DNA of 64,000 nucleotides from an uncultured Oleiphilus sp. (GCA_913020495.1 CAJWBJ010000004.1:1-64000); one strand, 5' to 3'; shown: positions 31,501 to 41,796, counted from the stretch's first letter. Notes: generated from the sequence alone by a model not told the origin. Numbers and translations: made by a program.

Positions 31501-33414
31501 ACGACTATTGGAATTGGGGATATGGCCGGAGATGTATTTGGTAATGGCATGTTATTGTCACCTCATACAAAACTTGTTGCTGCATTTAATCATATGCATA
31601 TCTTTTTCGACCCAGACCCTGATCCACGAAAAAGCTTTGAAGAGCGTCAGCGTATTTTTGACTTGCCTCGCTCTAGCTGGGAAGACTATAACAGCAAATT
31701 AATTAGCAAAGGAGGGGGGATTTATTCACGGAATGCGAAATCAATTCCGTTAAATTCTGAGTTTCAAAAGTTCTTAGGCATTACAGATAAAAAATTAGCC
31801 CCCAACATGCTAATTAATGCGATTCTAAAAGCACATGCTGATTTGTTATGGGTAGGCGGGATAGGCACATATGTAATGGCTAGTTCAGAAACTCACGCTG
31901 ATGTTGGAGATAAAGCTAATGATGTATTGCGGATTACTGGTAATGAACTAAAAGTGAGAGTGGTCGGAGAAGGGGGCAACCTAGGGATGACTCAACTTTC
32001 GCGAATAGAATACAGCCAGCATGGGGGACGTCTCAATACAGACTTTATTGATAATGCGGCCGGAGTTGACTGTTCAGATCATGAAGTGAATATCAAAATT
32101 TTATTAAATGAAATATTAGTCAATGGCGATTTAACTGAAAAGCAAAGAAATAAACTTTTAGTGAGTATGACAGACTCGGTTTCAGACCTAGTGTTAAAAA
32201 ATAACTATCGTCAAACTCAAGCGATTAGTATTGCAACAAATGAAGCACTATCCAGGACTGAAGAATATAGACGACTAATAAATTCAATGGAATGTGCAGG
32301 GAAGCTCAATAGAGCTTTAGAGTTTTTACCAGCAGATGATATTATTACTGAAAGAAAAGTAACTGGCTGCGCGTTCACTCGGCCAGAGTTATCGGTACTG
32401 ATTTCATATGTTAAAGGTGATCTTAAAGAGGAGCTAATTAACTCTGAATTACCTGATAATCCAAGTTTAGCTGGTGAAATAGAGTGCGTATTCCCTCAGC
32501 AAATAGTAAAAAAATATCATAAAGAGCTGCATGGACACCGCTTACGTCGAGAGATTATTTCGACTCAGATTGCAAATGACATGGTTAATCACATGGGAAT
32601 TACATTTGTAGAGCGATTGAAACAATCTACGGGGGCGTCAACTTCAGCCATAGCGCTCGCATATATAATTGCCAGAGATGTTTTCCGGTTAGATTATTGG
32701 TGGGAATCAATTGAAGCCTTGGATTATACGGTTTCAAGTGAGCTACAAATTAATATGATGTCGGAATTAATGAGTTTAATGCGACGCGCATGCCGTTGGT
32801 TAATTCGAAATAGACGAAGTGAATTAAAGGTCGTCGGAAATATGGAAGCCTTTGAAAAAGGCATTGCCAAAATTTCAAAGGCATTGCCAAATTATCTGAA
32901 TGGAAGTACTAAAGAAGTTTGGCAAAATAAACGCGACTCATTAGTAAAACAAGGAGTACCAGATGAAATTGCCGCCACGGTAGCTGGTGCAAGACATCTA
33001 TATGCTGCATTGGGAATCATTGAAGCACGGGAGTCAAGTGAAAGCTCTTTAGACATGGTCGCAAATGTTTATTATGTGTTAGGAAACCGCCTTGATCTAA
33101 CATGGTTTGGTCAACAAATTAATACCCTGACACCCCTGACTCATTGGCAAGCGCTAGCTAGAGAAGCTTTTAGGGAAGATTTAGACTGGCAGCAACGGGC
33201 TTTAACCGTTGGGTTGTTAAAACTAAAAGATGCGCCTAAAGATATAGAGAAAAGAATTGATCTCTGGATGGATCAGCATAAAGAGCTTGTGATGCGCTGG
33301 CATCAAACGCTCACAGAGTTCAAAGCAACAGAAGATGCTGAGTTTTCGATGTACTCTGTCGCCTTGAGAGAGTTACTGGATCTGGCACAAAGTACAGTTC
33401 ACGCTGGACAATGA
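28555..33414 (+). CDS. gdhB: NAD-glutamate dehydrogenase (large type)
   Basis: 1619 aa; RGGKVARGGLRWSDR...VKNAVIVPVGAKGGF; GIGDMAGDVFGNGML. Confidence 0.95.
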   Translation: MNLVDTQDRKKFDEQIKNAIYEALPKKDAESVVIFTDQLFTSLFLDEFKGRRVTDVLGLIISAWKFVSEFDGKSAKVEVFNPNLEVSGWQSSHTVLMVLQKNMPFIVDSVRMELSAREIKTHSIQYSTFRCERNDSGDVSKFIKSVQNENLQYETLVFIEIDKHGDEASVESLREGIADVMDDVMTTVDDYPKMLEHSKNSCSELSSIKSKLFNHNDMQEGAAFLDWVTDDRFTFLGYVEYQLTASGKKQLLEPVPGTELGILKEHLEQLKEISLSDVANKSKQSVLDKQLFTFAKSSKRSSVHRPAYPDYISVKKFDKKGNVIGEHCFLGLYTAKAYHESPSEVPLLRQKVKQVIERSGLNSFDYRGKELEQLLGVYPRDELFQVNADELYNVVMGTLFIQERRQTRLFMREDAFGRFVTCLIYVPRDIFNTNLRIKFQEILMSDLNGIDSDFNTYISESVLARTQITIKIDQIEGRVLNVEKLEQKIIAVAQSWEDDLEISLFDTYGEEQANQYINKYRSAFSSSYREEFSPRRASIDIEHIESVVNGQQQLSMSFYRSLDENDQVVHFKLFHAEQPVPLSDVMPIFENMGFRVIGERPYETLDRDGHTVWLHDFMLTTTTRQSIDIEKIRTPFENLFTKVWQGDAENDSFNRMVIASYMNWREIAVIRSYARYMRQIRVSNSQDFISNTIVSNVKISKLLIQLFESRFNPLLNKQVKKANTNQEAQETQFIEALDQVQNLTEDKILRLYLDLIKATVRTNFYQKDHNGEDKSYISFKFQPRLIPNVPLPVPMFEIFVYSPRIEGVHLRGGKVARGGLRWSDRYEDYRTEVLGLVKAQQVKNAVIVPVGAKGGFVAKKLPNTGRDDFMNEGISCYQIFITGLLNVTDNLIEGKVVKPENVVCHDEDDYYLVVAADKGTATFSDIANEISLDKGHWLGDAFASGGSVGYDHKKMGITAKGAWVSVERHFRELGLNTKTTPFTTIGIGDMAGDVFGNGMLLSPHTKLVAAFNHMHIFFDPDPDPRKSFEERQRIFDLPRSSWEDYNSKLISKGGGIYSRNAKSIPLNSEFQKFLGITDKKLAPNMLINAILKAHADLLWVGGIGTYVMASSETHADVGDKANDVLRITGNELKVRVVGEGGNLGMTQLSRIEYSQHGGRLNTDFIDNAAGVDCSDHEVNIKILLNEILVNGDLTEKQRNKLLVSMTDSVSDLVLKNNYRQTQAISIATNEALSRTEEYRRLINSMECAGKLNRALEFLPADDIITERKVTGCAFTRPELSVLISYVKGDLKEELINSELPDNPSLAGEIECVFPQQIVKKYHKELHGHRLRREIISTQIANDMVNHMGITFVERLKQSTGASTSAIALAYIIARDVFRLDYWWESIEALDYTVSSELQINMMSELMSLMRRACRWLIRNRRSELKVVGNMEAFEKGIAKISKALPNYLNGSTKEVWQNKRDSLVKQGVPDEIAATVAGARHLYAALGIIEARESSESSLDMVANVYYVLGNRLDLTWFGQQINTLTPLTHWQALAREAFREDLDWQQRALTVGLLKLKDAPKDIEKRIDLWMDQHKELVMRWHQTLTEFKATEDAEFSMYSVALRELLDLAQSTVHAGQ

Positions 33415-33449
33415 GAGATTGGTCTAAACTCTAATACACCTCAATAACA

Positions 33450-33481
33450 AGCCATTCCAACAAGGAAAAGCTGGAATGGCT
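33450..33481. terminator. Probable stem-loop between convergent genes
   Basis: AGCCATTCCA...TGGAATGGCT perfect 10-bp inverted repeat 36 bp after the GDH stop; no strong T-run. Confidence 0.55.
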
Positions 33482-33548
33482 CATTGGATTAATGCTGACT
33501 AGCAGGTCTATTCAGGAATAAATTGTTGAAAAGGGTCGTTGAGTGGTT

Positions 33549-34313
33549 CTACTTTAAAGTTGTTCTATTCCAGGCGACACATTCTTCAAGGGTTATTCCT
33601 TTACCACCAAAAATATCAAGCGCACTCCCTATCGTTAAATCAACCTTACCTTTCGATAACTGGTTAACTAATTCAAGATCGTCTTGAGAGCGAGCTCCGC
33701 CAGCATAAGTTACTGGTATGGTGGCAATATCCCCTAGTAATGTCACCAGATCTTGGTCGATTCCATTTTGTAAACCTTCAACATCCGCAGCATGAACCAA
33801 AAACTCTGAGCAATGGTTTGCTAGCTCTCTTAATGTTTTTTCATTAATTTGAGTTTCAGTGATTGTTTGCCATCTATCTGTCGCAATGTTCCAGCCTGAT
33901 TCCGTACGTCGGCAGCTTAAATCAAGCACCAGTCGGTTAGAGCCGGTTTCGCGCTTAATGGTTTCTAGTTTATTTGCTGAAAGCTGGCCGTCCTCAAACA
34001 AATAGGATGTAACGATGACATGAGAGGCACCTGCTTCTAAGAATTCAAAAGCATTTTCGTTGTTTATACCTCCACCAAATTGCAGGCCATTTGGCCATGT
34101 TGCTAGAGCTTTAAAAGCCTCTTCTTTGTTACCTTTCCCTAATGCAATTACATGACCGCCAGTAAGGTTTTCAGCTCTATAAAGTTTGGAGTAATGAGCA
34201 GCATCATAAGGGCTTATATAATTAGTATCGGCACCTTCTTCACTCAGGCTACCGCCAATTATTTGTTTAACTTTACCTTGGTGTAAATCAATACAGGGGC
34301 GAAATTGAGTCAA
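33549..34313 (-). CDS. hisA: Phosphoribosylformimino-5-aminoimidazole carboxamide ribotide isomerase, eukaryotic (HIS6)-like
   Basis: FRPCIDLHQGKVKQIIGGSL, LQFGGGIN, VIVTSYLF, LVLDLSCRRTESGW, FLVHAADVEGLQNGID, VTYAGGARSQDDL, GKVDLTIGSALDIFGG; closely recalls yeast His6. Confidence 0.88.
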   Translation of the reverse strand: MTQFRPCIDLHQGKVKQIIGGSLSEEGADTNYISPYDAAHYSKLYRAENLTGGHVIALGKGNKEEAFKALATWPNGLQFGGGINNENAFEFLEAGASHVIVTSYLFEDGQLSANKLETIKRETGSNRLVLDLSCRRTESGWNIATDRWQTITETQINEKTLRELANHCSEFLVHAADVEGLQNGIDQDLVTLLGDIATIPVTYAGGARSQDDLELVNQLSKGKVDLTIGSALDIFGGKGITLEECVAWNRTTLK

Positions 34314-34522
34314 AAGAACCTCTAGCTAGTGTTGTTAAATATTTTATTGACGATGACTATAATTCAAGTAGCGTCATTATAACGAAAATGATGACTTATA
34401 ATAGAATACCTACCTATTATAAGTGTTAACTTCCCAAGAATATAAACTTCCTATTTAAGGTTACCAATAGTGTAAATTCCTGATTATAATGACTGAAAAT
34501 TCTTACTCTGGAGCCAAATATA

Positions 34523-35098
34523 ATGCCAAAAGCAAGTGAAATAAAAAAGAATACGGCGGTCGAAATTAACGGCGAAGCCTATATTGTTCGAGATATCGAG
34601 CGTTCTGTTCCACAAGGGCGTGCCGGCGGAAGCATTTATCGTATGCGTCTATATAATGTGGCAACCAATCATAAGAAAGATGAGACCTATAAAGATTCAG
34701 ACATGCTGACCTTAGCCGATTTAAACCGTCGAGCAGTAACCTTCTCATACTCCGACGGCGATGAATATGTATTTATGGACAGTGAAGATTATTCATCATA
34801 CAGTCTTGATAAAGAAGCAATAGCAGATGAATTATTATTCGTTAGTGAGGATTCACAAGGTCTGTTGGTCGTGATAGTTAATGATGCACCGGTTGCACTT
34901 GACCTGCCTTCTACTGTTGAACTTGAAATAGTAGAGACTGACCCTTCTTTGAAAGGCGGTTCCGCTACAGCTAGAACCAAGCCAGCAATTCTTTCAACCG
35001 GTTTAACGGTACAGGTGCCAGAGCATATCTCAACAGGCGAAAGAATTAGAATTAACGTAGAAGAGCGTAAATTCACAGGACGTGCCGAATCTAAATAG
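34523..35098 (+). CDS. yeiP: Elongation factor P-like protein EfpL (YeiP)
   Basis: [67 protein letters not shown]. Confidence 0.92.
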   Translation: MPKASEIKKNTAVEINGEAYIVRDIERSVPQGRAGGSIYRMRLYNVATNHKKDETYKDSDMLTLADLNRRAVTFSYSDGDEYVFMDSEDYSSYSLDKEAIADELLFVSEDSQGLLVVIVNDAPVALDLPSTVELEIVETDPSLKGGSATARTKPAILSTGLTVQVPEHISTGERIRINVEERKFTGRAESK

Positions 35099-35320
35099 GA
35101 TAAAATAAAGTCCTGCTTAGTCTGTATGCAGCATGTAGAAGGGAGTCAGGCAATAACCCCTTCTCATCCTTTTACGTAGTTTTTATGATAACTTAAATTG
35201 TTGAGCAGTATTCGGAATGTATATTTAAGTTAGGTGGATATTTCTTACAAGGTAAAGTCGCTATCGAAGATGACTTTAGGCTTTAAAGTATGGATACATT
35301 AAGTTTAAACGTTAGAAACA

Positions 35321-35345
35321 AGAAAGCCCCGTGAATCACGAGGCT
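35321..35345 (-). terminator. Rho-independent terminator of the CsrB/RsmZ-like sRNA
   Basis: Minus strand AGCCTCGTGATTCACGGGGCTTTCTT: GC-rich stem followed by a T-rich tract. Confidence 0.85.
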
Positions 35346-35487
35346 AATCTGTATATCCTTATCGCTAATCCTTAGCTTGAACCTATTTCCTTGTATACTC
35401 ATTCCTTATGAGTATGAATCCATTTCCCATCATCCTTAATAGCCATTTCCTTATTGGCATATCCTTTGTTCCCTGCTGTCCTAGCAA
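35321..35487 (-). ncRNA. CsrB/RsmY/RsmZ-like CsrA(RsmA)-sequestering small RNA
   Basis: Minus-strand transcript of about 167 nt with 11 GGA motifs in about 126 nt (TCC on + strand at 35356, 35369, 35388, 35403, 35419, 35425, 35433, 35448, 35462, 35470, 35479). At least two lie in hairpin loops: AUACUCAU-AAGGA-AUGAGUAU (35395-35415) and GCUAA-GGA-UUAGC. It has a 3' terminator, a -10-like TATACT (35493-35498) and an upstream palindrome. Confidence 0.85.
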
Positions 35488-35544
35488 TACGGAGTATAAT
35501 AATGAGAGTGGTATGATAAATATAGAGACGATGACTGAAGCTTA

Positions 35545-35562
35545 TGTGAGAGATATCGCACA
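35545..35562 (-). promoter_or_regulatory. Candidate GacA/UvrY upstream activating sequence
   Basis: TGTGCG-ATATCT-CTCACA (minus strand), resembling TGTAAGN6CTTACA, within the larger palindrome CTTATGTGAGAGATATCGCACATAAG; centred about 67 nt upstream of the inferred start. Confidence 0.65.
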
Positions 35563-35598
35563 TAAGTTAGGTTCGTGAATGATATGTTGATTAACAGA

Positions 35599-36000
35599 TC
35601 AATTCTTCAGTTCGGAGGGAGCGGGATCGCAGCCTATTTTTCCGCCTAATGCTGAGAAAGCCAAACCTGCAATAACAATAATTATCGCTTTATAATTCAG
35701 TAATGTTGAATCCCCTGCACCTAGTAGTGATAGTGCTGCAACTGTAAAACCGACAATGGCAGCGTGAGTAATTTTTCTCTTATCGGTTAATATTGAAGTA
35801 AATAGCCCGCCACAAATGAAACAAATAGCATAGGTTCCCGCACTAAGGCAAAACCATAACGGCTCTTTATACTCCTTGAAGAATGTATAATCTGTAGAGG
35901 CAGTGCCGATGTAGGAAGCAAGTAAAATATAAGCCAGCTGGCCAGTGAGGAGAATGACGATGGTTAAAATAGTGCCGATAAATAATGCTTTGATGCTCAT
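35599..36000 (-). CDS. Small integral membrane protein, about four TM helices
   Basis: 133 aa with four hydrophobic stretches; no recognised family. Confidence 0.6.
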   Translation of the reverse strand: MSIKALFIGTILTIVILLTGQLAYILLASYIGTASTDYTFFKEYKEPLWFCLSAGTYAICFICGGLFTSILTDKRKITHAAIVGFTVAALSLLGAGDSTLLNYKAIIIVIAGLAFSALGGKIGCDPAPSELKN

Positions 36001-36242
36001 TTAGTTTATTAACCTTCATTAATGGCGTACTCGGTTATCTTACCGCAGCGTCAGTAATTAGGCCTTGACTTAGAACAAGTGCACCAAAGCGAAATGTCTT
36101 GGAGTGAACCCCGATTATTATTGGCTTAAGCGGATTAACTCAGTTACGCATACTCTTGAAAAACAGGCTAATATCTAATGTATGTTAGATATTATTTTTG
36201 TGGATTTTGATTTTTTGAACGAACATTTATTTGGAGAAATAC

Positions 36243-37307
36243 ATGTCAAACTGGGTAAACCAGGCGATACAAAAAATTGAGGCTGACTTTCAGCGCTCTG
36301 CCGATACGCATTTAGTTAAAGTTCCGCTTCCAGCAATTGAAGGTATCGACCTTTACCTGAAAGATGAATCCACTCATCCTACTGGAAGTTTGAAGCATCG
36401 ACTGGCCCGATCACTTTTCTTGTATGCATTATGTAATGGGAAAATTAAGCAAAATACCACCATAATTGAGGCATCATCCGGTAGCACCGCAGTCTCTGAG
36501 GCCTATTTTGCGAGATTGTTGGGTTTAAAGTTTATCGCTGTTGTTCCCAAAGGCACTTCAAAAGAAAAGATAGAACAAATTGAGTTCTACCAAGGGCAAT
36601 GTCATTTTGTAAATCCTATGGATCTTTATGCTGAGTCTGAAAAGCTTAGCAAAAAGACGCAGGGGTATTACATGGACCAATTTACCTTTGCCGAAAGGGC
36701 AACCGACTGGCGAGGAAATAATAATATAGCCGACAGTATTTTTCAGCAAATGCAGCTAGAGGAATTTCCTATTCCAAAATGGATTGTGGTCAGTGCAGGA
36801 ACCGGTGGAACTTCAGCCACTATCGGACGTTTTATACGTTATTGTGGCCATGAAACAAAACTTTGTGTGGCTGACCCTAGTCATTCTGTCTTTTATGACT
36901 ATTTTAAGAGCGGTGATTCGTCAATAACACAAAGTAAAAGTTCCTGCATTGAAGGTATAGGTCGACCAAGAGTAGAGCCTTCGTTTATTAAAGATGTTAT
37001 TGATGAGATGATAAAAGTTCCAGATGCAGCTGCTTATGCTTGCATTCATTTCTTGGAATCAATACTGAATCGTCGTTGCGGGGGCTCAACCGGCACTAAT
37101 TTATTTTCAGCGTTTCAGTTAATAGAGAAGATGGTCAAAAAGGGTGAAAGAGGAAGCGTTGTATCGATGATTTGTGATTCAGGAGACCGATATTTAAATA
37201 CATATTACAATTCTGAATGGCTCAATAAGCAAGGCGTCATTAAAGATATGGAAAGCTATACAAAAAAAATTAATCAGTTTTACCGTAATGGTCAGGGTCT
37301 GAATTAA
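36243..37307 (+). CDS. PLP-dependent cysteine synthase-family protein
   Basis: [20 protein letters not shown] (PLP Lys), [49 protein letters not shown]. Confidence 0.87.
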   Translation: MSNWVNQAIQKIEADFQRSADTHLVKVPLPAIEGIDLYLKDESTHPTGSLKHRLARSLFLYALCNGKIKQNTTIIEASSGSTAVSEAYFARLLGLKFIAVVPKGTSKEKIEQIEFYQGQCHFVNPMDLYAESEKLSKKTQGYYMDQFTFAERATDWRGNNNIADSIFQQMQLEEFPIPKWIVVSAGTGGTSATIGRFIRYCGHETKLCVADPSHSVFYDYFKSGDSSITQSKSSCIEGIGRPRVEPSFIKDVIDEMIKVPDAAAYACIHFLESILNRRCGGSTGTNLFSAFQLIEKMVKKGERGSVVSMICDSGDRYLNTYYNSEWLNKQGVIKDMESYTKKINQFYRNGQGLN

Positions 37308-37379
37308 CTAGCTGTGAATCAATTTAATACAATCGCTATGTAGGGGTAGTATGCATGTCGGGCATAAAGTAAATGTGAT

Positions 37380-37410
37380 AACCTAGCCGCACATTGAAAC
37401 TAGGTTTTTA
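37380..37410 (+). terminator. Terminator between the cysteine synthase-like gene and pgm
   Basis: AACCTAG...CTAGGTT stem followed by TTT, ending about 12 bp before the pgm start. Confidence 0.6.
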
Positions 37411-37421
37411 AGAGATTATTT

Positions 37422-39062
37422 ATGAGTACTCACCCTCTGGCTGGAAAGCCCGCTCCCCAAGAACTTTTAACGAACATACCTCAGTTAGTCGCTCATTATT
37501 ATAAAACCATTCCGGAACCTTCATGTGTAGAACAAGCTGTCTCATTTGGTACTTCTGGCCATCGAGGCTGTTCTTTTAATGGCAGTTTTAATGAATATCA
37601 TATTTTAGCAATTTGCCAAGCTCTATGTGAGTACAGGCTTGCGAATGGAATTAGTGGGCCCTTATTTTTGGGTAAAGATACGCACGCTTTATCGGAACCA
37701 GCCCTGATCAGCTCGCTTGAGGTTTTTGCTGGTAATAATGTTGAAGTAAGAATTCAATCGGGTGGTGGTTATACGCCTACACCGGTTATTTCACATGCTA
37801 TTCTAAGCTACAACCTAGGTCGTAAAAATGGGTTTGCTGATGGTGTTGTCATTACACCTTCACACAACCCTCCTCAAGATGGCGGGTTCAAATATAACCC
37901 TCCTCATGGTGGACCGGCTGATACCAATGTGACCGCGATTATACAGAAAAGAGCGAACGAGCTGATACTGCAAAACCTAAAAGGTGTTAAGCGTTGCCTT
38001 TTTGAAAAAGCGTTACGTGCAGATTCAACACAAGAAATAGATTTTATTATGCCTTATGTTAACGATCTCGAAAATGTTGTTGATATGAAAGCAATCGCTG
38101 CCAGTAATATAAAAATTGGTGTCGATCCTATGGGGGGAAGCGGAATTGCTTACTGGGAACCCATTGCAGAGAAATACTCACTTGATCTTGATGTTGTGAA
38201 CAAACGTGTTGATCCAACTTTCTCATTTATGCGTGTTGATAAAGATGGCAAAATTCGAATGGATTGTTCATCCGCCTTTGCAATGGGGCAACTCATAGAA
38301 TTAAAGGACCGGTTTGATATAGCATTTGGTAATGATCCTGACTATGATCGCCATGGAATAGTGACTAAGAGCTCTGGTTTGTTAAACCCTAATCACTATC
38401 TTGCTGTTGCTATTGACTATCTATTTACACATCGCCCTCAATGGCAGAAGAATGTCAGTATCGGTAAAACGTTGGTATCAAGCGGAATGATCGATCGGGT
38501 CGCTAACGCAATGGGGCGTCAACTCAAAGAAGTGCCTGTCGGCTTTAAGTGGTTTGTTGAGGGGCTGAATGCCGGGCAGCTTGGCTTTGGTGGCGAAGAA
38601 AGTGCCGGAGCCTCATTTTTACGTTTTGACGGAACAGCCTGGAGCACAGATAAAGATGGGATCATTATGGATCTTTTAGCCGCAGAAATTTTAGCTGTTA
38701 CAGGTAAAGATCCGGGAGTGCGTTACTCAGAGCTAGAGACTAAATTTGGTTCTCCTGTATATGAGCGGCTTGATGCTCCTGCAACCAAGCAGCAAAAAGA
38801 AAAGCTTAAACAGCTATCTGCCGAACAAGTGACTGCTGACCAACTGGCTGGTGAGAACATCCTTAGCAAACTCACTGAAGCACCTGGAAATGACGCAGCA
38901 ATAGGCGGTTTGAAGGTGACAACAGAAAATGGTTGGTTTGCAGCTAGGCCATCCGGAACAGAAGACGTCTACAAAATATACGCAGAAAGTTTTTTAGGTA
39001 AAGAACATTTGAACAAGATACAAACTGAAGCCAAAAAACTGGTTGATTCAACTATTAGTTAG
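37422..39062 (+). CDS. pgm: Phosphoglucomutase (alpha-D-glucose phosphate-specific)
   Basis: [86 protein letters not shown]. Confidence 0.96.
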   Translation: MSTHPLAGKPAPQELLTNIPQLVAHYYKTIPEPSCVEQAVSFGTSGHRGCSFNGSFNEYHILAICQALCEYRLANGISGPLFLGKDTHALSEPALISSLEVFAGNNVEVRIQSGGGYTPTPVISHAILSYNLGRKNGFADGVVITPSHNPPQDGGFKYNPPHGGPADTNVTAIIQKRANELILQNLKGVKRCLFEKALRADSTQEIDFIMPYVNDLENVVDMKAIAASNIKIGVDPMGGSGIAYWEPIAEKYSLDLDVVNKRVDPTFSFMRVDKDGKIRMDCSSAFAMGQLIELKDRFDIAFGNDPDYDRHGIVTKSSGLLNPNHYLAVAIDYLFTHRPQWQKNVSIGKTLVSSGMIDRVANAMGRQLKEVPVGFKWFVEGLNAGQLGFGGEESAGASFLRFDGTAWSTDKDGIIMDLLAAEILAVTGKDPGVRYSELETKFGSPVYERLDAPATKQQKEKLKQLSAEQVTADQLAGENILSKLTEAPGNDAAIGGLKVTTENGWFAARPSGTEDVYKIYAESFLGKEHLNKIQTEAKKLVDSTIS

Positions 39063-39222
39063 GATAACTTTTTAAGTGTGTATAGCATTTATATCGGGAT
39101 ACCAAGCTGCCATAATTTAGTAGCTTTTGTTTCGAGTTGTTCGAATTTATTCCGACGCACGCTGAGAACCATACTTCATTGTTTTCAAGACCTGTATTGA
39201 ATTAATAGGAGCACTAGTCGGT

Positions 39223-39714
39223 ATGAATAAAATACTTGTAAGTGCTTGTCTTCTTGGTAAGCGTGTTCGATATGATGGGAAAAAGTTAGACGTTTCAGGT
39301 GAAATACTTCAAAGCTTGATGAAGGAAGAATGTGTTGTTTCTGTGTGCCCTGAAGTGGATGCTGGAATGAGTATTCCCCGAACGCCTGCTGAAATTTCGG
39401 GTGGTGACGGGGATGATGTGTTGTTAAGAAGGGCGTCAGTCATCACCAAGACTGGTGAAGATGTAACGGATATCTTCTCGTCGGGGGCTAACATTGCACT
39501 TTCATTATGTATGAAGCATAAGATACGGGTTGCAATACTTTCTGAATCGAGCCCTTCATGTGGAAGTACAAGGATTTACGATGGACAATTTTCCGCAAGT
39601 AAGATTGACGGTGTGGGGGTTACTACCGCGCTACTAAGACAGCATGGTATTAAAGTATTCAATCAGTTCGAAATACATAAGGCCCACGAAGCATTGCGTC
39701 AAGCAGGAGGCTGA
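39223..39714 (+). CDS. DUF523 family protein
   Basis: ILVSACLLGKRVRYDG; CPEVDAGMSIPRTPAEI; ILSESSPSCGSTRIYDG. Confidence 0.9.
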   Translation: MNKILVSACLLGKRVRYDGKKLDVSGEILQSLMKEECVVSVCPEVDAGMSIPRTPAEISGGDGDDVLLRRASVITKTGEDVTDIFSSGANIALSLCMKHKIRVAILSESSPSCGSTRIYDGQFSASKIDGVGVTTALLRQHGIKVFNQFEIHKAHEALRQAGG

Positions 39715-39747
39715 TACAATGCCCGTGTGGATGAAGAAAGTTAGACC

Positions 39748-40170
39748 CTAGCTGCAGTCATAAGCTTTGCGCATATCATAATAAACCTTCTTTAAGAGTG
39801 CCTCTAACGCAGGTAGTTTGATATCTGAAAATTTGTGTAAGATTAATGTGCTACCGCTGTATTTAACATGACCAATTTTTTGAATTAAAGCGTCATAATT
39901 TTCTAAGCCCGGCATCACATGGATGCTTATATTTTGCAAGCTTGGCGTAAAAGATATAACCGGCCACTTTCCTTTGCGCCCTGTTTTATAAAGGTATTGG
40001 TACTGACCAAAACCAATTGATTTATCGCCCCAGACGACGGCTTCTTCTTTACTTACTTGTTTCATCATGTTCAGCAGGGTGAGGCTGTCATGATTACGTC
40101 TCACATGTTCTATGTTATTGATCAGCTTTAATGGGTCGGTATCTGTAGGGTGGGATTCAAAATCTATCAT
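39748..40170 (-). CDS. DUF1801 family protein
   Basis: WGDKSIGFGQYQYLYKTGRKGKWPVISFTPSLQNISIHVMPGL. Confidence 0.75.
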   Translation of the reverse strand: MIDFESHPTDTDPLKLINNIEHVRRNHDSLTLLNMMKQVSKEEAVVWGDKSIGFGQYQYLYKTGRKGKWPVISFTPSLQNISIHVMPGLENYDALIQKIGHVKYSGSTLILHKFSDIKLPALEALLKKVYYDMRKAYDCS

Positions 40171-40191
40171 GAATGCTTGAGCCTGTTTTAG

Positions 40192-41796
40192 TTAGCAGTT
40201 TTCGCGAAAGTACTCATCATACTTTTCCTGAGCCAGATCGCCAAAAAGAATTTGGCAGGCTTCCATTAAACCGGGTGAATTTTTAAGGTCCTCTCTACGA
40301 ACGACCAGAGATATTTTTGAGCGACGCCTTAAGAAATCTTCAAGCTTGGTAATCATTTCACGTTTTGCTGCTTGTTCAATTTCACCACGGGTGTACTCGG
40401 CATTCTCAATAAGGAGTTCAGCTTCTTTAGGGTTATTGCGAATACTTTCAAGCAAGGTTATAGCATTATCACCATAACGGCGCCAAAAACGTGTGCTGAG
40501 TGGTTCAGAGGAGGTGGCGTCGGTAAGCTTATCTAAATTCATTAAATTGGCTCGATGAAGGAATTCATCCTTAACACTATCATGTGGTTCGCCATACCAT
40601 TTTTTATTTGGGTAAGCGGCTTTTATTCCCATCTTATCGAGCACATCAACGACTTCATTTCCGACATTTATACAGTCTGTTAACTTGCCACCAAAGATAC
40701 TTAAGTGCATGTCATCTTTATTAATATCAATGGCATGTTTTCGAGAAAGCTTTACCCAATCTGCTTTTCCACCAGAACCTGTTATAGCGAGAGGCCTTAC
40801 ACCGCAACGTTCAGCTATAACATCTGCTTTTGTTAGAGGTTTGGGTAAATTTACTAAGCTATTTACATTATCCAAAACAAACTGCCTGTCATCATCAGTC
40901 ACTGTTGCTTCAGGATTATCAACTTGTGTATCGGTAGTGCCAATACATGTTTTAGGCCCCATTGGTATAACAAAAAATAAACGGCCATCACTTGCAAAAA
41001 AAGTCAGTACACGTTTGCTATCAGTAATTTTATTAACGATTAAATGGATGCCTTTTGAAAAAACATGATGGTGAGCAGTTTTTTGCTGTGTAATATGATT
41101 ATGCTGGTCAACATAAGGGCCGCAGGCATTTACAATCGCTTTTGCCTTAATGCTAAAGCAATCGCCATTAATGGCGTCTTTCGCAGATATTAACCATCGT
41201 CCGTTTTCTCTCTTTGCATTGGTTGACTCAACATAGTTGGCAGCGATACAACCAAAATTTAGGCTGGAGCGAATAAAGTTAAAAACAAAACGGGCATCAT
41301 TGTCATAGAGGTAGCAATCAGAATACTCAAAGCCAGCTTTAGCATTCTTTGTGTTAACAACAGATTCTTCTACGTTGATAGTATTTTTTGTCAGGTAACG
41401 AGGTGACTTAGTAAAAAAACGCCCGATTATCCAATAAAACAGCGTGCCTAAGTAAACGAAAATCACCGGCATCCGAAAACCTTTTTGGATGGTGGTGAAG
41501 AAACGAATTTCCTGAACGGTGGAGGGATAGCTTTTTATTAAATGGTTTCTGCTTTTGCAAAGCTTGTTAACTAGGAATAGCTCAAAGTTTTCTAAATATT
41601 TGATTCCACCCCAAGCAAGGTTAGATGAGTTGGAACTGGTGAAACCAGCGAAGTCACCTTTATCAATTAGTGCGACTTTAACGCCTTTGGCTGAAAGGGC
41701 TGCTGCAGAAACCGCACCATTTATGCCTCCTCCAAGAATAACAACATCAAATTCATCTTGTTTTAGTTTTTCAATATTTGTTGCACGTAATGTCAT
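40192..41796 (-). CDS. glpD: FAD-dependent glycerol-3-phosphate dehydrogenase
   Basis: DVVILGGGINGAVSAAALSAKGVKVALIDKGDFAGFTSSNSSNLAWGGIKYLE; IPMGPKTCIGTTDT; SIFGGKLTDCINVG. Confidence 0.93.
   Translation of the reverse strand: MTLRATNIEKLKQDEFDVVILGGGINGAVSAAALSAKGVKVALIDKGDFAGFTSSNSSNLAWGGIKYLENFELFLVNKLCKSRNHLIKSYPSTVQEIRFFTTIQKGFRMPVIFVYLGTLFYWIIGRFFTKSPRYLTKNTINVEESVVNTKNAKAGFEYSDCYLYDNDARFVFNFIRSSLNFGCIAANYVESTNAKRENGRWLISAKDAINGDCFSIKAKAIVNACGPYVDQHNHITQQKTAHHHVFSKGIHLIVNKITDSKRVLTFFASDGRLFFVIPMGPKTCIGTTDTQVDNPEATVTDDDRQFVLDNVNSLVNLPKPLTKADVIAERCGVRPLAITGSGGKADWVKLSRKHAIDINKDDMHLSIFGGKLTDCINVGNEVVDVLDKMGIKAAYPNKKWYGEPHDSVKDEFLHRANLMNLDKLTDATSSEPLSTRFWRRYGDNAITLLESIRNNPKEAELLIENAEYTRGEIEQAAKREMITKLEDFLRRRSKISLVVRREDLKNSPGLMEACQILFGDLAQEKYDEYFRENC

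Noticed and set aside
32864-32902. Near-tandem AAGGCATTGCCAAA repeat inside NAD-GDH
   Set aside because: Two short copies in different frames within a conserved CDS; consistent with chance.
40685-41068. 127-aa plus-strand ORF
   Set aside because: Antisense to strongly supported glpD.
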